Below, piece by piece: positions 42,940 to 54,649 of a DNA stretch of 64,000 nt. Numbering within the stretch: position 1 is the first letter of the stretch; the number at the start of each line of letters is the position of its first letter. The DNA lies in the NCBI GenBank assembly GCA_030068075.1, contig CM057841.1, positions 40,527,030-40,591,029 of the forward strand, given 5' to 3'. The translations under genes were made by a program, and so were the position numbers. The notes beneath the pieces were generated by a model. That model was not told the DNA's origin. It did not search any database and was given only the letters and a program-made list of their open reading frames with translations. The stretch comes from Paguma larvata. Its lineage: Eukaryota > Chordata > Mammalia > Carnivora > Viverridae.

Positions 42940-43985
42940 CACCCCCCCCCCCAAAAAAAAACCTTCTTCTTACACTTGTATTCCCTGTGAGAGTCTGTGA
43001 CTTGCATTTGAGCCTTAGGGGGGAAAATTTTGCAAGGCAAATTTACAGAAATATGTGGGTTTTTTTTTTAAAGAGTTTTAGTTCTTATGGAAAGATAACC
43101 ATACGTCTATTCAGTAAGTTCTATTTTGGCGCCTGCTTTGGAGAGTCTTATAAGTGTTAAAGCAAGTTAATTTCCCCCTTTCACTCTTCTAAGTGATTAA
43201 TTCCTGGGAACTAGAGTTAGGTATTCCAGTTCGTGACATTTTAAACACACCTACACATAGACACAGTACAAAGTGCACATTTCAAAGGGGATTTTTTATG
43301 ACTATGTTAGGATCTGTCTTAGAAATCCATATCAAGCATTTGGGTGGAGTATTGTGTGATTACAGTTTAGATTAAAAAAGGAAAAGAGAGAGAGAAGAAG
43401 AAAGAACCTACTGACAGCTTAAATTAAAAGATTCAGTTCCTCCAGGCAGCCAAAAGTTTGGGTGTTTATCTCAACTTGCCTCACCTTTCCTTCACCTCGT
43501 TCTTCAGGGGAGGAAACCAGGGTTCACATTGCTCTGGAGCCAGGATTAAACAGTCCCTTCTGCTTCCTGACTCTTCTAGTCCAGACAGAGATGAGGCCCA
43601 AATGGCCCTTTTCTTGTCTTTGTCCTTGTCAGCGTGAGGCTAATAATTTCCTGTTGGTTCCTTCATCAAAGGTACCAGGCTCTCATCCCTTTGATGGGCC
43701 TCTCCTCAGACTCTGAAGATAGCCAGGCCCTGCTGAGTCAGTTCCTTGTTTCCACTTAGAAGCTTCAGGCTCCCCTAGGTCTCCTCAAAGCCTGTGCTCC
43801 TTTGGTAGAAGGTGTAAAAAATGAGGCAAGATCCAGGCAGGGAGATGGTTTTATCACATTGCAGTGGGCTCCAATCGTGCCTTCCCTAGGCAGAGGGAAA
43901 ACATTGAGAAAGATGAAACAGGAATGCCATTTGTGAACCAACATTTCAGATAAAGGTTCCCGCAGCTGGGTCTGGAGAGAAAAGT
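42940..43985. other. Unannotated unique sequence
   Basis: A C13A9 tract at 42,941-42,961 and a GA-rich tract at 43,380-43,405 are the only simple repeats. A plus frame at 43,462-43,716 has no recognised domain. Confidence 0.4.
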
Positions 43986-43989
43986 GGAA

Positions 43990-44215
43990 AAACCACAGGC
44001 TTCTGAGCTGTGTCTGATTCCTGGTTCTGCCACTTAACTAGTGGTATGACTTTGGGCAAAGACTTTATCTCCATGAGATTCAGTTTCCAATTCTGTAAAA
44101 TGGGGCTTATTATCTGTGCCTAGATTGTTGCAGGGATTCAGTGTGCCCACTTATCTAAAGCCCTAAAAACTGCTTAGAGCAGAGACTCAATAAATGAAAG
44201 GTATTAATTACTGTT
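43990..44215 (+). repeat. MIR SINE, nearly full length
   Basis: GCTTCTGAGCTGTGTCTGAT, CTGGTTCTGCCACTTAACTA, TGACTTTGGGCAAAGACTTT, CAGTTTCCAATTCTGTAAAA, TGGGGCTTATTATCTGTGCC and GACTCAATAAATGAAAGGTA follow the MIR consensus closely. Confidence 0.93.
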
Positions 44216-44323
44216 ATTAATTACAAGGTCTGATTATTATCATACCTTAAATGCCCTGAGCATGAAAGGAGCCATGTTACAATTACAAATTATAATAATT
44301 GTAGAGATTGAGCTTATTTAAAT

Positions 44324-44539
44324 TTTTTTTTTACATTTATTTATTTTTGAGAGACAGAGAGAGACAGAGCACAAATCTGGGAGGGGCAGAGAGGGAATGA
44401 GACACAGAATCCGAAGCAGGCTCCAGGTTCTGAGCTGTCAGCATGGAGCCCGACGTGGGGCTCGAACCCACAAACTGTGAGATCATCACCTGAACTGAAG
44501 TTGGATGCTTAACTGACTGAGCCACTCAGGTGCCCCCCA
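44324..44539 (-). mobile_element. Felid-type SINE, minus, with intact B box
   Basis: Minus-strand head GGGGGGCACCTGAGTGGCTC, B-box GGTTCGAGCCC intact (44,458-44,468 complement), then a CT-rich region and an AAATAAATAAATG tail. The target-site duplication is AGATTGAGCTTATTTAAAT (44,305-44,323) and AGATTGATCTTATTTTAAAT (44,540-44,559). Confidence 0.96.
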
Positions 44540-44639
44540 AGATTGATCTTATTTTAAATGATATTTGTAGTAGAACTTCTGGCCAAGAATATTATGTCAG
44601 TTTAAAGTTTACTGACACTGGAAGACCCATCAAAGGTCA

Positions 44640-44815
44640 TTTTAGAATTAGATGTGCCAAACCTGGGGGAAGGTCCCTTGGGTTCATGTCCTAGATTTTC
44701 CACAAATTCCCTGAGTCACCCTGAATAAGTCATTCCCTTTTTCTGAGCCTAGCTGTAAATGAGAGCTCACCCAAGATAAGTTCTGCAGAGGATCCTTCAA
44801 GAGCTGACATTCTGA
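44640..44815 (+). repeat. MIR-like fragment, plus
   Basis: CCTTGGGTTCATGTCCTAGA, CTGAATAAGTCATTCCCTTT and TTCTGAGCCTAGCTGTAAAT recall the MIR core and 3' half at low identity. Confidence 0.55.
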
Positions 44816-44879
44816 GTAAGGCCTACTCTTCATTACAGAGCATCTCATAGATGCAGTTCCCCTTTCCACCACTAGGAGT

Positions 44880-45090
44880 TGTCAGCCAGTCATCTCCAGC
44901 TAAACCCTGACTCCAGTCAACCCCCTTCTCTGAAACACCTTTTTCTACTCTGGCCAGTAGCATTTCTTTGTTTTCCTCCCTCACCTAGACTATAAGTTCC
45001 CTAAGGGCAAGGGTGATACCCTTCTGGTTGATGCCTGCATCCTCAATACCTCGTGTGTTAAATATAGAAGTCCAGTGAATATGTTCGATT
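44880..45090 (+). repeat. L2 LINE 3' end
   Basis: TCACCTAGACTATAAGTTCC, CTAAGGGCAAGGGTGATACC, GATGCCTGCATCCTCAATAC and AGAAGTCCAGTGAATATG match the L2 3' end. Confidence 0.8.
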
Positions 45091-45429
45091 AATTGATAAT
45101 GTTTATTAATTACTGTGTGGGGGAAAAGGGAGAACTTTTTTCTACACCCAGGACAGTGAGCATTGACCAGATCGACCAGATTTATTTTGTAAATAAATAT
45201 TCATGAAAGGGTGAAAGGAAAGAAAGGAGAGAGGGAGGGAAGGGCAATAGAAGTAGTGAAAATAAGAGAGAAATAAACAGGATACAAGAAAAAAAAGATA
45301 AAAGCATGTTAATCTATTTGTAGAACTGTCCCTTTCCATAGTGGGTGGAAATCTATGGGTTCTAGGAGTCCATCCATGCCTCCACTGGTGCTGAGAACAG
45401 TTGCCTCATGCATGCCTCCATTCCATGGT

Positions 45430-45960
45430 CTAGAAGGTGCGTTCTGGGCTGGCTCCTAAGTACCTTGCTGATCTGCCCATCTACCCCTGGAACACCGAGG
45501 CCACACTTTGCTTTATGCTATTGTTCAAGCACATACTCCCAGGTCAGAACCTTTGCGTTTGCTTTCCTTCTGCCTGAAGCACCCTGTCCTGTACCTTTCT
45601 TCTGGTGTGTTCCTTTATTTTGCCTTTTAACCAGGACTTCCATCAACCAAAGCACCCACCTAACACTCCAACCCCCTAAAGTCCATCCCTTTCTATCCCC
45701 TTAGACTGCTTTATTCTTATTTATAACACATATATCCACTTGAGATTGTATTGTATATTTTTATTTACCTCTTTTTTATTGTCACTTTGCCCCACTAGGG
45801 TACAAGCTTCAGGAGGACGAAGGATATCATCTGTCTTGTTCATTTCCGTATCTTCAGCATCTAATACAGTGCCAGGCATATGGTAAGCGCTCAGTAAATA
45901 TTTGCAGAATGAATACATGAATAGCAAATGCATGCAAAATACTAGCTGAATGAATGAATC
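45430..45960 (+). repeat. L2 LINE 3' region
   Basis: CAGAACCTTTGCGTTTGCTT, TTCTGCCTGAAGCACCCTGT, CCCCACTAGGGTACAAGCTT, CAGGAGGACGAAGGATATCA, CAGTGCCAGGCATATGGTAA, GCGCTCAGTAAATATTTGCA and a TGAATGAATGAAT end form an almost continuous L2 3' region, and this is the best-preserved L2 in the window. Confidence 0.88.
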
Positions 45961-45999
45961 CCCAAACCAAGAGCAGATGGATCATCTGCTTGAATCTAA

Positions 46000-46920
46000 A
46001 CATGGTGCAAGTATCCCTTGTTTACAAAGTGAATTTAATGATGCCAATTATTCATATTACAGAAATGATTCTTCACTTTACCAGAGTTATCATTCGAATG
46101 CTAGTTAAAACAGCTATCTCCTCTAGTGTGTTTAAAAATATTATCCAGTTTACAAAATGGTGGCGTGCCGACAACTTTTCTGGAACATATGAATTTCCTA
46201 AAATGAATTACAGGTATGCATAATGACAGTTCGGCTTCTGATTTCTAATTCTAGTTTGTTTGCTGTATGGACTAAGAGATTGGCTTATTAAACCGCCTCA
46301 CAGAAGGCTATTTCAATGTTCATATGTGCATACATTTACATTCTTTTTTAAACTTGTGAATAGGCACATTTAAATGTGTTTGTGCTCCAGGAGAACCATT
46401 GGAAATGTTATTCAAGATTGGTACTGGATTGCTTTGCAAATAGTCTACAATTTGGACAACAGGATTTAAGATAGCACTGCGTTCCAATTTTTATGAACGT
46501 TGAAACATTGGCTATCTGTGTTGAGAAGGGGAAGGCAGAAATTATTGTTACCCAATGGAGAAAGCTTTTTTAAAAAAGATCTTTCTTTAGAGTCCTCAGC
46601 TTAAGACAGATGAACTTCCGCAGCATAAGCTGTATTTCAGTGTTTTACCCAGTTGTATGTTTCTCTCCCCTTTTCAATGGCCTCTTTCATGGCAAAGAGC
46701 TAATAGTGGTGTTTCCATAAAGCACAGGTAGGTCGAAATGGAATGCACAGGTGGCATATACACAGATGGCTTATGAGCCTTCTTGGAAGCAGTATTCCAG
46801 AAGTCTCTCTATTCCAATTGATAGTCACCTTACTTCTGGGTCTTAAGCCGTGATTGATTTTTATTGTACCGAGTATTCTTTTGGGCTATGGGTAAAATTT
46901 AAGAATAACAGTTTTCATAA
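46000..46920. other. Unannotated unique sequence
   Basis: AT-rich, with an 89-codon plus frame at 45,954-46,223 without a recognised domain. No repeat recognised. Confidence 0.4.
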
Positions 46921-46924
46921 CTAT

Positions 46925-47075
46925 TCATTGAATGTGTATTAAGTGCTTTAATTCTGATCCTTACAACTATTCTACAAAGTATGCCCATTTTATAGGCAAG
47001 GATGAGAAAGCTCAGAGAATTGCACAGCTTACTCAAAGTCAAACAGTTTGCTAATAAATGAATAATTAAATGTGA
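46925..47075 (-). repeat. MIR fragment, minus
   Basis: GTATTAAGTGCTTTAATTCT, CTTACAACTATTCTACAAAG and CCATTTTATAGGCAAGGATG, then TTGCACAGCTTACTCAAAGT, follow the reverse MIR order. Confidence 0.75.
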
Positions 47076-47149
47076 TGTAATTGCTCAGAGTCTGCCAGGA
47101 ATTATCATTGAGGAACTAATTTATATGGGAAAGATTGTAAGGGGAGGTG

Positions 47150-47416
47150 AGGGAAGCTTTTGTTAAAGGTATTATTTTTCTCCTGAGAATTAAAATATGC
47201 AAAAGAGTTAGGATAAGTACAGGGAAAGAATGTTCCATGGAAGGAGTAGATTCTGTAGGGGCATTGAGGCAAGATGGGATTTGGGGCTTTCAAGGATGGA
47301 AAGAAGATTCATAAGCCTGATAAGTAATGTACTTTGAGGAAGTACACAGAGAAAAATAATACGGGGCTTTGTAGGGCAAGGAAATTATACCCCAAGTGCA
47401 GTAGGCAATGTGGACT
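47150..47416 (+). repeat. Old mammalian interspersed repeat, left part (L2-like class)
   Basis: GAATGTTCCATGGAAGGAGT, GGGGCATTGAGGCAAGATGG and GGGGCTTTGTAGGGCAAGG resemble an abundant old mammalian repeat (gcattccaggcagagg..ccctgaggcaggaaagag..gtagggccttgtaggcc). The same family occurs at 61,557-62,800. The microsatellite at 47,418 interrupts it. The subfamily is not assigned. Confidence 0.6.
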
Positions 47417-47417
47417 T

Positions 47418-47435
47418 TTTCTTTCCTTCCTTCCT

Positions 47436-47495
<60 letters not shown>

Positions 47496-47577
47496 TTCTT
47501 CCTTTCTTCCTTCCTTCCTTCCTCCCTCCCTTCCTCCCTTCCTTCCTTCCTTCCTTCCTTCCTTCCTTCCTTCCTTC
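47418..47577 (+). repeat. Compound (CTTT)n(CTTC)n microsatellite
   Basis: About 160 bases of pure pyrimidine: TTTC/CTTT units first, then CTTC units with short CCTC interruptions. The Phe/Leu/Ser-rich plus frames and Lys/Glu/Arg-rich minus frames here are repeat artefacts. It may be prone to length change. Confidence 0.97.
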
Positions 47578-47830
47578 GCAGAAGTGATCTGATCATATTT
47601 GTTGACAAAGAGTGTTTTGGCTGTGAGCCAATGAAAGCAAGAATGGATGCATGGTGATTCATTGCAGTTAACCAGGAGAGAGGGCTGCTGGCCTGGAATA
47701 CGCCATGGCAGCAAGGAGGGATGCATGCCTTAGGTATGTTTTGGAAATAGAAGCAGGACTTCATGTTGAATTGGTTTTGGCAAGTGAGAGAGAGAAGTGT
47801 CGAGGATCATTCTCATGTGACTGACACACC
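47578..47830 (+). repeat. Old mammalian interspersed repeat, right part
   Basis: AGAAGTGATCTGATCATATT, CTGTGAGCCAATGAAAGCAA, TTCATTGCAGTTAACCAGGA, ATGTTTTGGAAATAGAAGCA and GTGTCGAGGATCATTCTCAT continue the family order (gtgacatgatctgat..ggctattgcagtagtcc..atgttttggaggtagaa..caaggatgactcc) after the microsatellite. Confidence 0.6.
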
Positions 47831-48044
47831 GCTTGGATAGATCTAGGTCCTCATTATTGCCTAAAAGAAGTCTGCAAGATGACCAGGTGTGTGAATATGA
47901 GATCGGGTATGGGAAGCAGGATCCCCCAACTGCAGATTCACGAACCCATTTTGTACACCAGCCTGCTCCTCTTTCCTGTGCCCACAAATCACTTCCTGGG
48001 TCAGGAAGGCAGTGTCACCTGATGTTTAATTAGCTAAGAATATA

Positions 48045-48180
48045 TATCACTCTGCTGTGAGCAGAAGACCTGGGTTCTGAACTCTGACTTTGGACAAATA
48101 CTTGTCTAGCTCTGAGCCACTTCATTTTGTGTAGAATGAGGAGGCTTACCCAATAGATGTCTACATTCCTGTTTCCCTCT
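48045..48180 (+). repeat. MIR-like fragment, plus
   Basis: AGAAGACCTGGGTTCTGAAC, TCTGACTTTGGACAAATACT and GAGCCACTTCATTTTGTGTA recall MIR order at moderate identity. Confidence 0.55.
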
Positions 48181-48544
48181 AAAAGCCCATGATTACCGGT
48201 TACAGTCACTCCAGGCATAGTTTTTCAACAGTATGTCCAAAGGATACATTTATTTTGACTCTGTGTCCATTGGATGCCTGTTCTGAAACACAGGTTAAAT
48301 AGGACGTGGGACAGTGGTAATGACCAGTAGATAAACAAAGGCATTGAGGTTACCCCAGAGCTCACTGGGGAGGTCAGTCATGTCCCCTCATGTTGCCACA
48401 CAGGGCCATTTGTCAACAATTCTTTGCTATTCATGGCATCCAAGGATTTTTCAGCTGCTCTCTTTCCTACCTAAAGTGTCCACACCATTGCTCACCCCTG
48501 TTCCCACCTCTGCTCTTCTCAGGGGAAGGTGAAGAATCCCATGG

Positions 48545-48760
48545 CATGATAAATGGGTTTGGAAATTGAACACCCGAAGTCTGAATCCCGCTTACAGCCC
48601 TTACTAGGCTGTGGGCAAATCTTTTACCTCTGTGAGCATCAGTTTCCACATCTGTAAAATGGTAATGACATATGTACCTACTTTAGAGAATTATTGTTGA
48701 GGGAGAAAAGTGACAATTCACAGTGCCTAGAAAATAGCAAATATTCAGTGAATGTATTTC
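48545..48760 (+). repeat. MIR SINE fragment
   Basis: GAAGTCTGAATCCCGCTTAC, AGGCTGTGGGCAAATCTTTT, ACCTCTGTGAGCATCAGTTT, CCACATCTGTAAAATGGTAA and CAGTGCCTAGAAAATAGCAA follow MIR closely. Confidence 0.9.
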
Positions 48761-48779
48761 TCCCTCTGCCCCTCCCTCC

Positions 48780-49035
48780 TTTGCCTTCTATTCCTTAGGA
48801 TCTGACATTTTTCAGAACTGTACTAAAGTATCAAACATTTCAGAAAAGATCCCCTGACCTTTCCCTGCCACAGACAATCTTGTGTATAATTTGATCTTGC
48901 CACATTGTATTCTCCCCTGTGTTTGCCTGTCTCACTCCTGTCTCTCTGCGAGAGACATCTAGAGACCAATAATTATTGATACTTCATCACTGCATCTCAA
49001 GCACACAAACATATGGTAGGTTCAATAAATGTGTG
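48780..49035 (+). repeat. L2 LINE 3' end
   Basis: CCCTGTGTTTGCCTGTCTCA, CATCACTGCATCTCAAGCAC and ATGGTAGGTTCAATAAATGT match the L2 3' end after a diverged left part. Confidence 0.68.
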
Positions 49036-49049
49036 CTAACCTTTACTGC

Positions 49050-50110
49050 CAACGAAGATGTTTGAAGAAGGATGGATGGGAAGAGAGATGACAGAGAAGA
49101 GGAAAAAAAAATCCTGCCTGTCACGCCAGCACTCAAAAGAGTTTTGGTATAGAATATGAAGGAAAACAAGTTAAAGCAGAATCCATTAACTGGCCCAAAT
49201 TGCATTAATAGTTCTCTGCTTTGTGACATACACTCCTCATTTAGTCTCTAGTACAAGCAAGTCTTGATTGACTAAGAAGTGTTTATCAAAAGAAGCAAAA
49301 TTTACCATGTGTATTTACAGTGTGAAGTGCTTTCCTCCTATAGCTTCGCTTACATCAACGGAAGGGGGAAAATGCACCCAGACAGTCTAATTTCTTTAAG
49401 TCAGATGAGTCACAGAAGCAAACATTGGAAGATGTGCTACAAAATAATCAATCATCAGATAAAACTGTTTAGGATGTGGCAGATGTATGAAGCGAAGTAC
49501 AGCTATCTTTTTCTGCTAAAAGTTTGTGTATTTACAGAAGATTCTGGTAGAAGATATACAGAGATTTAGCCAAACCATCACTTAAATGCGGGGTATGGTT
49601 TCAAAGCAAGAAAGCGGCTGACAATAGTAGTCAGTCCTCTCTCTACCCCCTTCCTTTTAGTCCTACCCCTCATTCTCTTGCCAACACCCAGTAATTGCTT
49701 TTCCATGAAAAACATGTTTTATTTCCTCTTGTTAACAGTGTGGCTTCTAAAATACTTACGGGTTTTATTTGGCCAATATCTGTTTTAAATATCATATCAT
49801 AAGTGGAAAACACCCATAGCAGTAAAGGCAGCAGCATCCTAAACAGCTAGGAGAAGGGAGGTGCCTCCCCCATATTTTTGCTCAATCTTATTACACCTGT
49901 TTTGGGAAACCACAATGCTGGGTGATAAGCTGTATGTCTAAGTTTATGCAGCTCAGACATTGTGGAGTTTGGGTGTTGACATAGTTTTCTCATTCCAGTA
50001 CGTGTGGGTATTTCTCAGATATAAACTGACAAGGATTCAGTCTGATAGGATGAAAACTTCCTATAAACTAGACATTTAACATCATATAACGCACCTGTAT
50101 CCTGGAGCCA
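49050..50110. other. Unannotated unique sequence
   Basis: No repeat family recognised. Short frames on both strands (49,279-49,569 plus) without domains. Confidence 0.4.
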
Positions 50111-50114
50111 AATG

Positions 50115-50460
50115 CATGAAAACCTATCAAACTTTGCCTGTCTCCAAATGTCCGTAGCATCACCGTCTTTGAAAACCTCCTTCCCCCTGCTTGGAACAAG
50201 CTTCCCCATGCGTGCTTTAGCTAATTCCAATATATTCTTTGTAAGTTTTATTCTCAGGCGTTCTGTCCTCCAGAAAATTTGCCCCTTCTTTTCTCCTACC
50301 AACAGTATTAATTTAATATTCTTCCTTTATGTTCTGTGTACCATGTGCCCAATTCTGACGCAGTCCTTGACTGGTCACTTAAAAAAAATCCTCCCAAGGC
50401 TTTTATTCGTAAAGGGTAGGGGCCGTATTTTATTCATAATTTGGGGATTTCCACAGATAT
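50115..50460 (+). repeat. L2 LINE 3' region
   Basis: CCTTCCCCCTGCTTGGAACA, AGCTTCCCCATGCGTGCTTT and TAAAGGGTAGGGGCCGTATT follow the L2 order (tgttccctctgcctggaa..gcccttccc..agggcagggac). The end is eroded. Confidence 0.6.
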
Positions 50461-50635
50461 ATACATATCATGTATAGAAGTTGTCACGGTGCATGTGAGG
50501 ATAAAAAAAGAATAATACGTAGTGTCCATTTAGAGCTTTCACGGGTCAGGGACTCTCCTAAGCAGTTTTCATTTAGACTCTTCTAATTCTCATAACATGA
50601 TCATGAGATTGAAACTTTTCTAGTGGAAGTGGGGA

Positions 50636-50690
50636 AGGAAGAGAGAAAGAGACAGAGAGAGAGAGAGAGAAAGGGAGAGAGAGAAGTGTG
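50636..50690. repeat. (GA)n simple repeat
   Basis: GAGAGAAAGAGACAGAGAGA and similar. Confidence 0.85.
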
Positions 50691-50889
50691 TGCAAAAATA
50701 CATATACAACTTACCTGTGCTGATACTCACACACCATAGATGTGAATATTTTAATACATCATACTCTTGATAAGTTTCAACACAGAGATTGGCAACTTAT
50801 TTAACCACGTTGATGAACACCCAGCGCAGATATCAGGTGCTTCCCTGCCCTCTGTACTCTGCCACGGACAGTGTTAGAGTTTTAAGTCC

Positions 50890-51180
50890 TGGATGTCACA
50901 ATGACAATCAGGACATTGAAGGCCCTGGAATGTGAGTCACATGGAGAAATGATTTGAGGATGTGTAGTTTGGAGAAGAGAATTCTCTGGGGGTACATGAT
51001 CACTTTGTTCAAATATCTAAAAGGCTGTCATGAAGAAGAGTGATTAGATTTATTTTGCTTGGCCCCAAGGGATACAAAACTGAGACTAATGGATGGAGGC
51101 TTTGGGGAGGGAGAGCAGATGCTTCTTGGTCTCCAGAAAGATTTCTGGCCAGAAAAGTTCCCTGCCATAGATGTTGTGCT
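50890..51180 (+). repeat. L3/CR1-like LINE 3' fragment
   Basis: TTTGGAGAAGAGAATTCTCT, GTACATGATCACTTTGTTCA, AATATCTAAAAGGCTGTCAT and GAAGAGTGATTAGATTTATT match a CR1/L3-type order (ggagaagagaagactc..catgatagctgtcttcaa..atatctgaagggctgtcat..gaagagggattagac). CR1-type elements have been inactive in placental mammals for a very long time, so this is an ancient insertion. Confidence 0.75.
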
Positions 51181-51429
51181 CCTCAGAATAGAGAGCTTTG
51201 GTTCACTTCAGGCTGAGGGACTCAGACTGTGTGTCCACCTGACAGATATTCTTACATTTCACAGGGGCCTTGTACTGTGGATAGGGGAGAATATCACAGC
51301 ACAGCTATGATCTCTTTTCAGTACATATTTTCATAGAAATTGTAGGTCTAGTTATTGCACCGTACGCCTTGGACCAAAGTCCAAAGTTTATTTCTATTAA
51401 TGTTAAGACTACTACTACTACAATTACTG

Positions 51430-51660
51430 CTATTAATTGGATAGTAGGTACCCTTTGCAGAGTGGCTACTGTGTAACAGGTGCATATTCCCCTTGCTAGA
51501 CCCTTTGCATTTTGCATACGCTGTGTCATTTAACCTACACAGCAGTCCTGAACAGGTGATGTTGTCAATTTCATTTTGCAGTTGTAGGCGGTGGAGGCTC
51601 TAGGAGAAGAAGCAATCTGCACAGCGTTAGCAGATAGTAACACTCCAGCATTTGTACATA
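51430..51660 (-). repeat. MIR fragment, minus
   Basis: GTGGCTACTGTGTAACAGGT, GTGTCATTTAACCTACACAG, CAGTCCTGAACAGGTGATG and CATTTTGCAGTTGTAGGCGG follow reverse-MIR/L2 order. Confidence 0.65.
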
Positions 51661-51689
51661 GATTGCAATTCTTTTTCTGATGAATCCAT

Positions 51690-53070
51690 TGGATTCTGTG
51701 GCTGCTGCGCCCTTCATAGGAGGAGCTGCCTCACAGTTGCATGAGAACAAATCAATTTGTGTGTGTGGTTTATATACATCTTCTCAAAAAGGTAAATCAA
51801 GAGGGACTTAAGCAGGATAAGCAGAAGAACTTGGATAGTATTGGAAGATAAAACCTAAGAAGATTTTGAGATACTATCAGTACATCAAGAATAATAAAAT
51901 TAAACATGAATTAAAAGACAAATGGTTCTAAGCAATTTTGATAGTTTCTTTCCTCAAGGGACTTAAAGAACCCAAGGTGGATGAACTGATCCAGAAAAAC
52001 ATGCCAGCCTCATTGGAATAAATGTAGGGAAAGTTCTTATCCCTATTTTCATAGATGTGTCGTGTTTCTCCCAGTCATCTTTCAAGAGCTACCACCGCTA
52101 TGAAATCTATATTTGCTTCTATGATTCTTGGGGTTTTTCTCAAGCTCCTGGAGAAGCTATCCTCTGTATCACAAAATTAAATTCAGAATCATGTTCTATG
52201 TTCTGTCTTGTACTACTGGATTGTTTTGTTTTTTTCTGTTTTTTGTTTGTTTGTTTGTGTTGGTTGTTGTTGTTGTTATGTCTACACTCCTTTCCCATGC
52301 AAGTGGGAGGAGAGCACATTGCAGGTTGTAGTGTCACTGGGGAAATGCTAACTGTAGACCTTCAGGTGACTTCACAGGGTAAACTTTGACTTTGACCTTT
52401 AGTTTGCAAGTCCAAGAATTCAGTTTTGTCTGAGTCCCCAAAATGGTGATTGATCAGAACATTTATTGCATTTTCCTAACACTTGAGTTATCTCAATGTT
52501 AAGTGGAGGAGATCTGGACAAAACAGAAGCCCACAACCCCAACTACTTGTAAGGCAATGAGGACAACTTCATTCATCAGACTTTCTCCTAAGAGGAATCC
52601 CATATGTGTTTCAAACAAATAAATAATACGTGGAATGAATGGTGAACAGAAAGAAAACATTCAGGTGGAGAAAAATGGTTCCCAAATTACCTTCTCAAGG
52701 ACACCATAGCTCCAGATTTTTTTTATTTGTGTAAACATTTTGAATGGTTGAGAGATGAAAAATAGGAAGTCAGAGACAAGGTAGATATAAATTATACCTG
52801 GTTGCTATATCACACATGCAGGTGGTACCACTGGTATCAAAGCTAGGAAGTGACTATCGAGAAGAGGAATGTCTAATGGAGATTTTTTTAATATATAGAT
52901 GCAATATCAGTCCTCTTATTTTCCTGCCAAATACCTTTAGTAAGTTTTATCATGTTCGGTAATGCTTTTATGACACTGGATTATTTTGGGGGTTGGAGTA
53001 TTAAAGGGGGCTAAGTTATGACTCTGAGTACTTTCCCTGCATCCTTATGAACTAAAGGAGGAGAGGACAT
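51690..53070. other. Unannotated sequence with a (TTTG/TTG)n tract
   Basis: 52,222-52,275 is a T/G-rich tract ending GTTGTTGTTGTTGTTATG. A 110-codon plus frame at 52,057-52,389 runs through it and is Phe/Cys/Leu-rich because of it. No gene. Confidence 0.45.
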
Positions 53071-53079
53071 TTGGGTTAC

Positions 53080-53205
53080 ACATAAATATGGGATAATGAT
53101 TCCTACCTTTTGGGGCTGTTAAGAGGATTAGACAAAAGAAAACTGTATGTAAACTATATGGAAATAGTAGATACTTAACATGTATTTAGTCTTCTTATGG
53201 AAAAG
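53080..53205 (+). repeat. MIR 3' half, plus
   Basis: GGGATAATGATTCCTACCTT, GGGCTGTTAAGAGGATTAGA and GAAATAGTAGATACTTAACA follow the MIR 3' end. Confidence 0.65.
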
Positions 53206-54649
53206 ACAACTGATATCAACTGTACTAAGAAACTAAATGTGTGAATGAAGTTGGTAACAATGAGAAGTCTAGGAAGGAACAATGTGTTCAGAATTGCCTG
53301 AAAAGACCTGTTAGAATTACAGATTTGGGAAGCCTGACAAATGAAAGAGAACACAGAGATGATCCGAATTGCGAGCGGCCTCAGACTCCTAGCCTGTTTG
53401 CCTACCCGGTAGTAGGACTAGCCCTGTTAAAGAGGAGAGAGGCATGTCTGGCCTCTCTTTCCCACCTCCTACGCCATACCTTCCCTGGGATACATTGTTA
53501 AATCTATCTCATGTCCAGCTCCTATTGCTTTTGAGAGACATACTTTACTTCAGATAGGTTAATATAAGCAATTTTACTACAGCCAAATCTTTCTGCTGCC
53601 CAGGAGTCATTTGTCTCTTTATGATGATAATATTTATCATTTATTTTATTTAAGGTTCTTAATCTCAGCTTGTTATTCTCATTGCTATTGTTCTGAGTTC
53701 CAGAGATAGGAGACTGGCAATTTATCAAAACCCCAACTATAGGCAACATTCCCTACACAAAGTATACGTTTCTTAGGAAAGGTATCTTGCTTTTCCCGTG
53801 GTGGAATTTCTACCACAAAACAAGGCACAGAACAGAACCTCAATAAACCCTCACATTTCCTGGGTTCCTCTCAATGGAAGAATTTGTATTACATTTTACA
53901 TATCTCTAACAAAAAAAAGTTTTGTCTTAAAGTCTATCATCGTTAAGTATATTTTCTTGGGTTCCAGTAAATTAAAATTTGTAGTAACTTAATCTCTCTC
54001 TCTCCAAACACATTTGCAGTGCTTCACATTCTTCATCGTATGGTTTTCTGTGTGTCATCTATCATTACACTGTGCTGCATTTCTTAAAGAGAAAACCCAC
54101 GTGAAGCATATTTCTTACAAAAATCCTTTATTATTATGGCCTATAGCAATTAAAGCTTGAAATTAGAATTAAGGATTGTGCATTTTGATGCAGGCGACCA
54201 TATAGATGTATTAACACTGTGGCAAGTTTTTTCTTTGCAGGCACAAAGTTATCATTAGGAAATATAATACTCATTTTTTGCTTGATTAATTATAGCAAAG
54301 GCATAACAAAATATATATTGTGTGTTGGAGCATGCACCATTTGCAAAATTATAAATCATGAATAAGCTGAGGTCGGAATCCAAAACATTCTGTAAAAAAC
54401 TCACATAGTAAAAGTATGAAATTTGTTTTATGAAACTGTTTTGGTAAAGAGAATTTATGCACTTAAAACTTGAAGAAATCCACCTTAAGAACTGAGTGGG
54501 ACAATCTAAAATAATCTGAGCTCCTCTCAATTTACCAAATCTTCCATGACTTTAGGTACGTGTAACTTTGGAAGCTATTCTGATAATGGTACATAATAAC
54601 ATGTAATACATTTTCTAAGTAGCCAGATGTCCAAGAGATGCCAGATGTA
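53206..54649. other. Unannotated unique sequence
   Basis: AT-rich. A plus frame of 86 codons (53,241-53,501) and minus frames at 53,522 and 54,255 have no recognised domain. Confidence 0.4.

Noticed and set aside
47309..47764. Lys/Glu/Arg-rich 151-codon frame
   Set aside because: A translated CTTT/CTTC microsatellite.
52057..52389. 110-codon plus frame
   Set aside because: The middle is a T/G microsatellite encoding runs of Phe, Leu and Cys. No domain or splice context.
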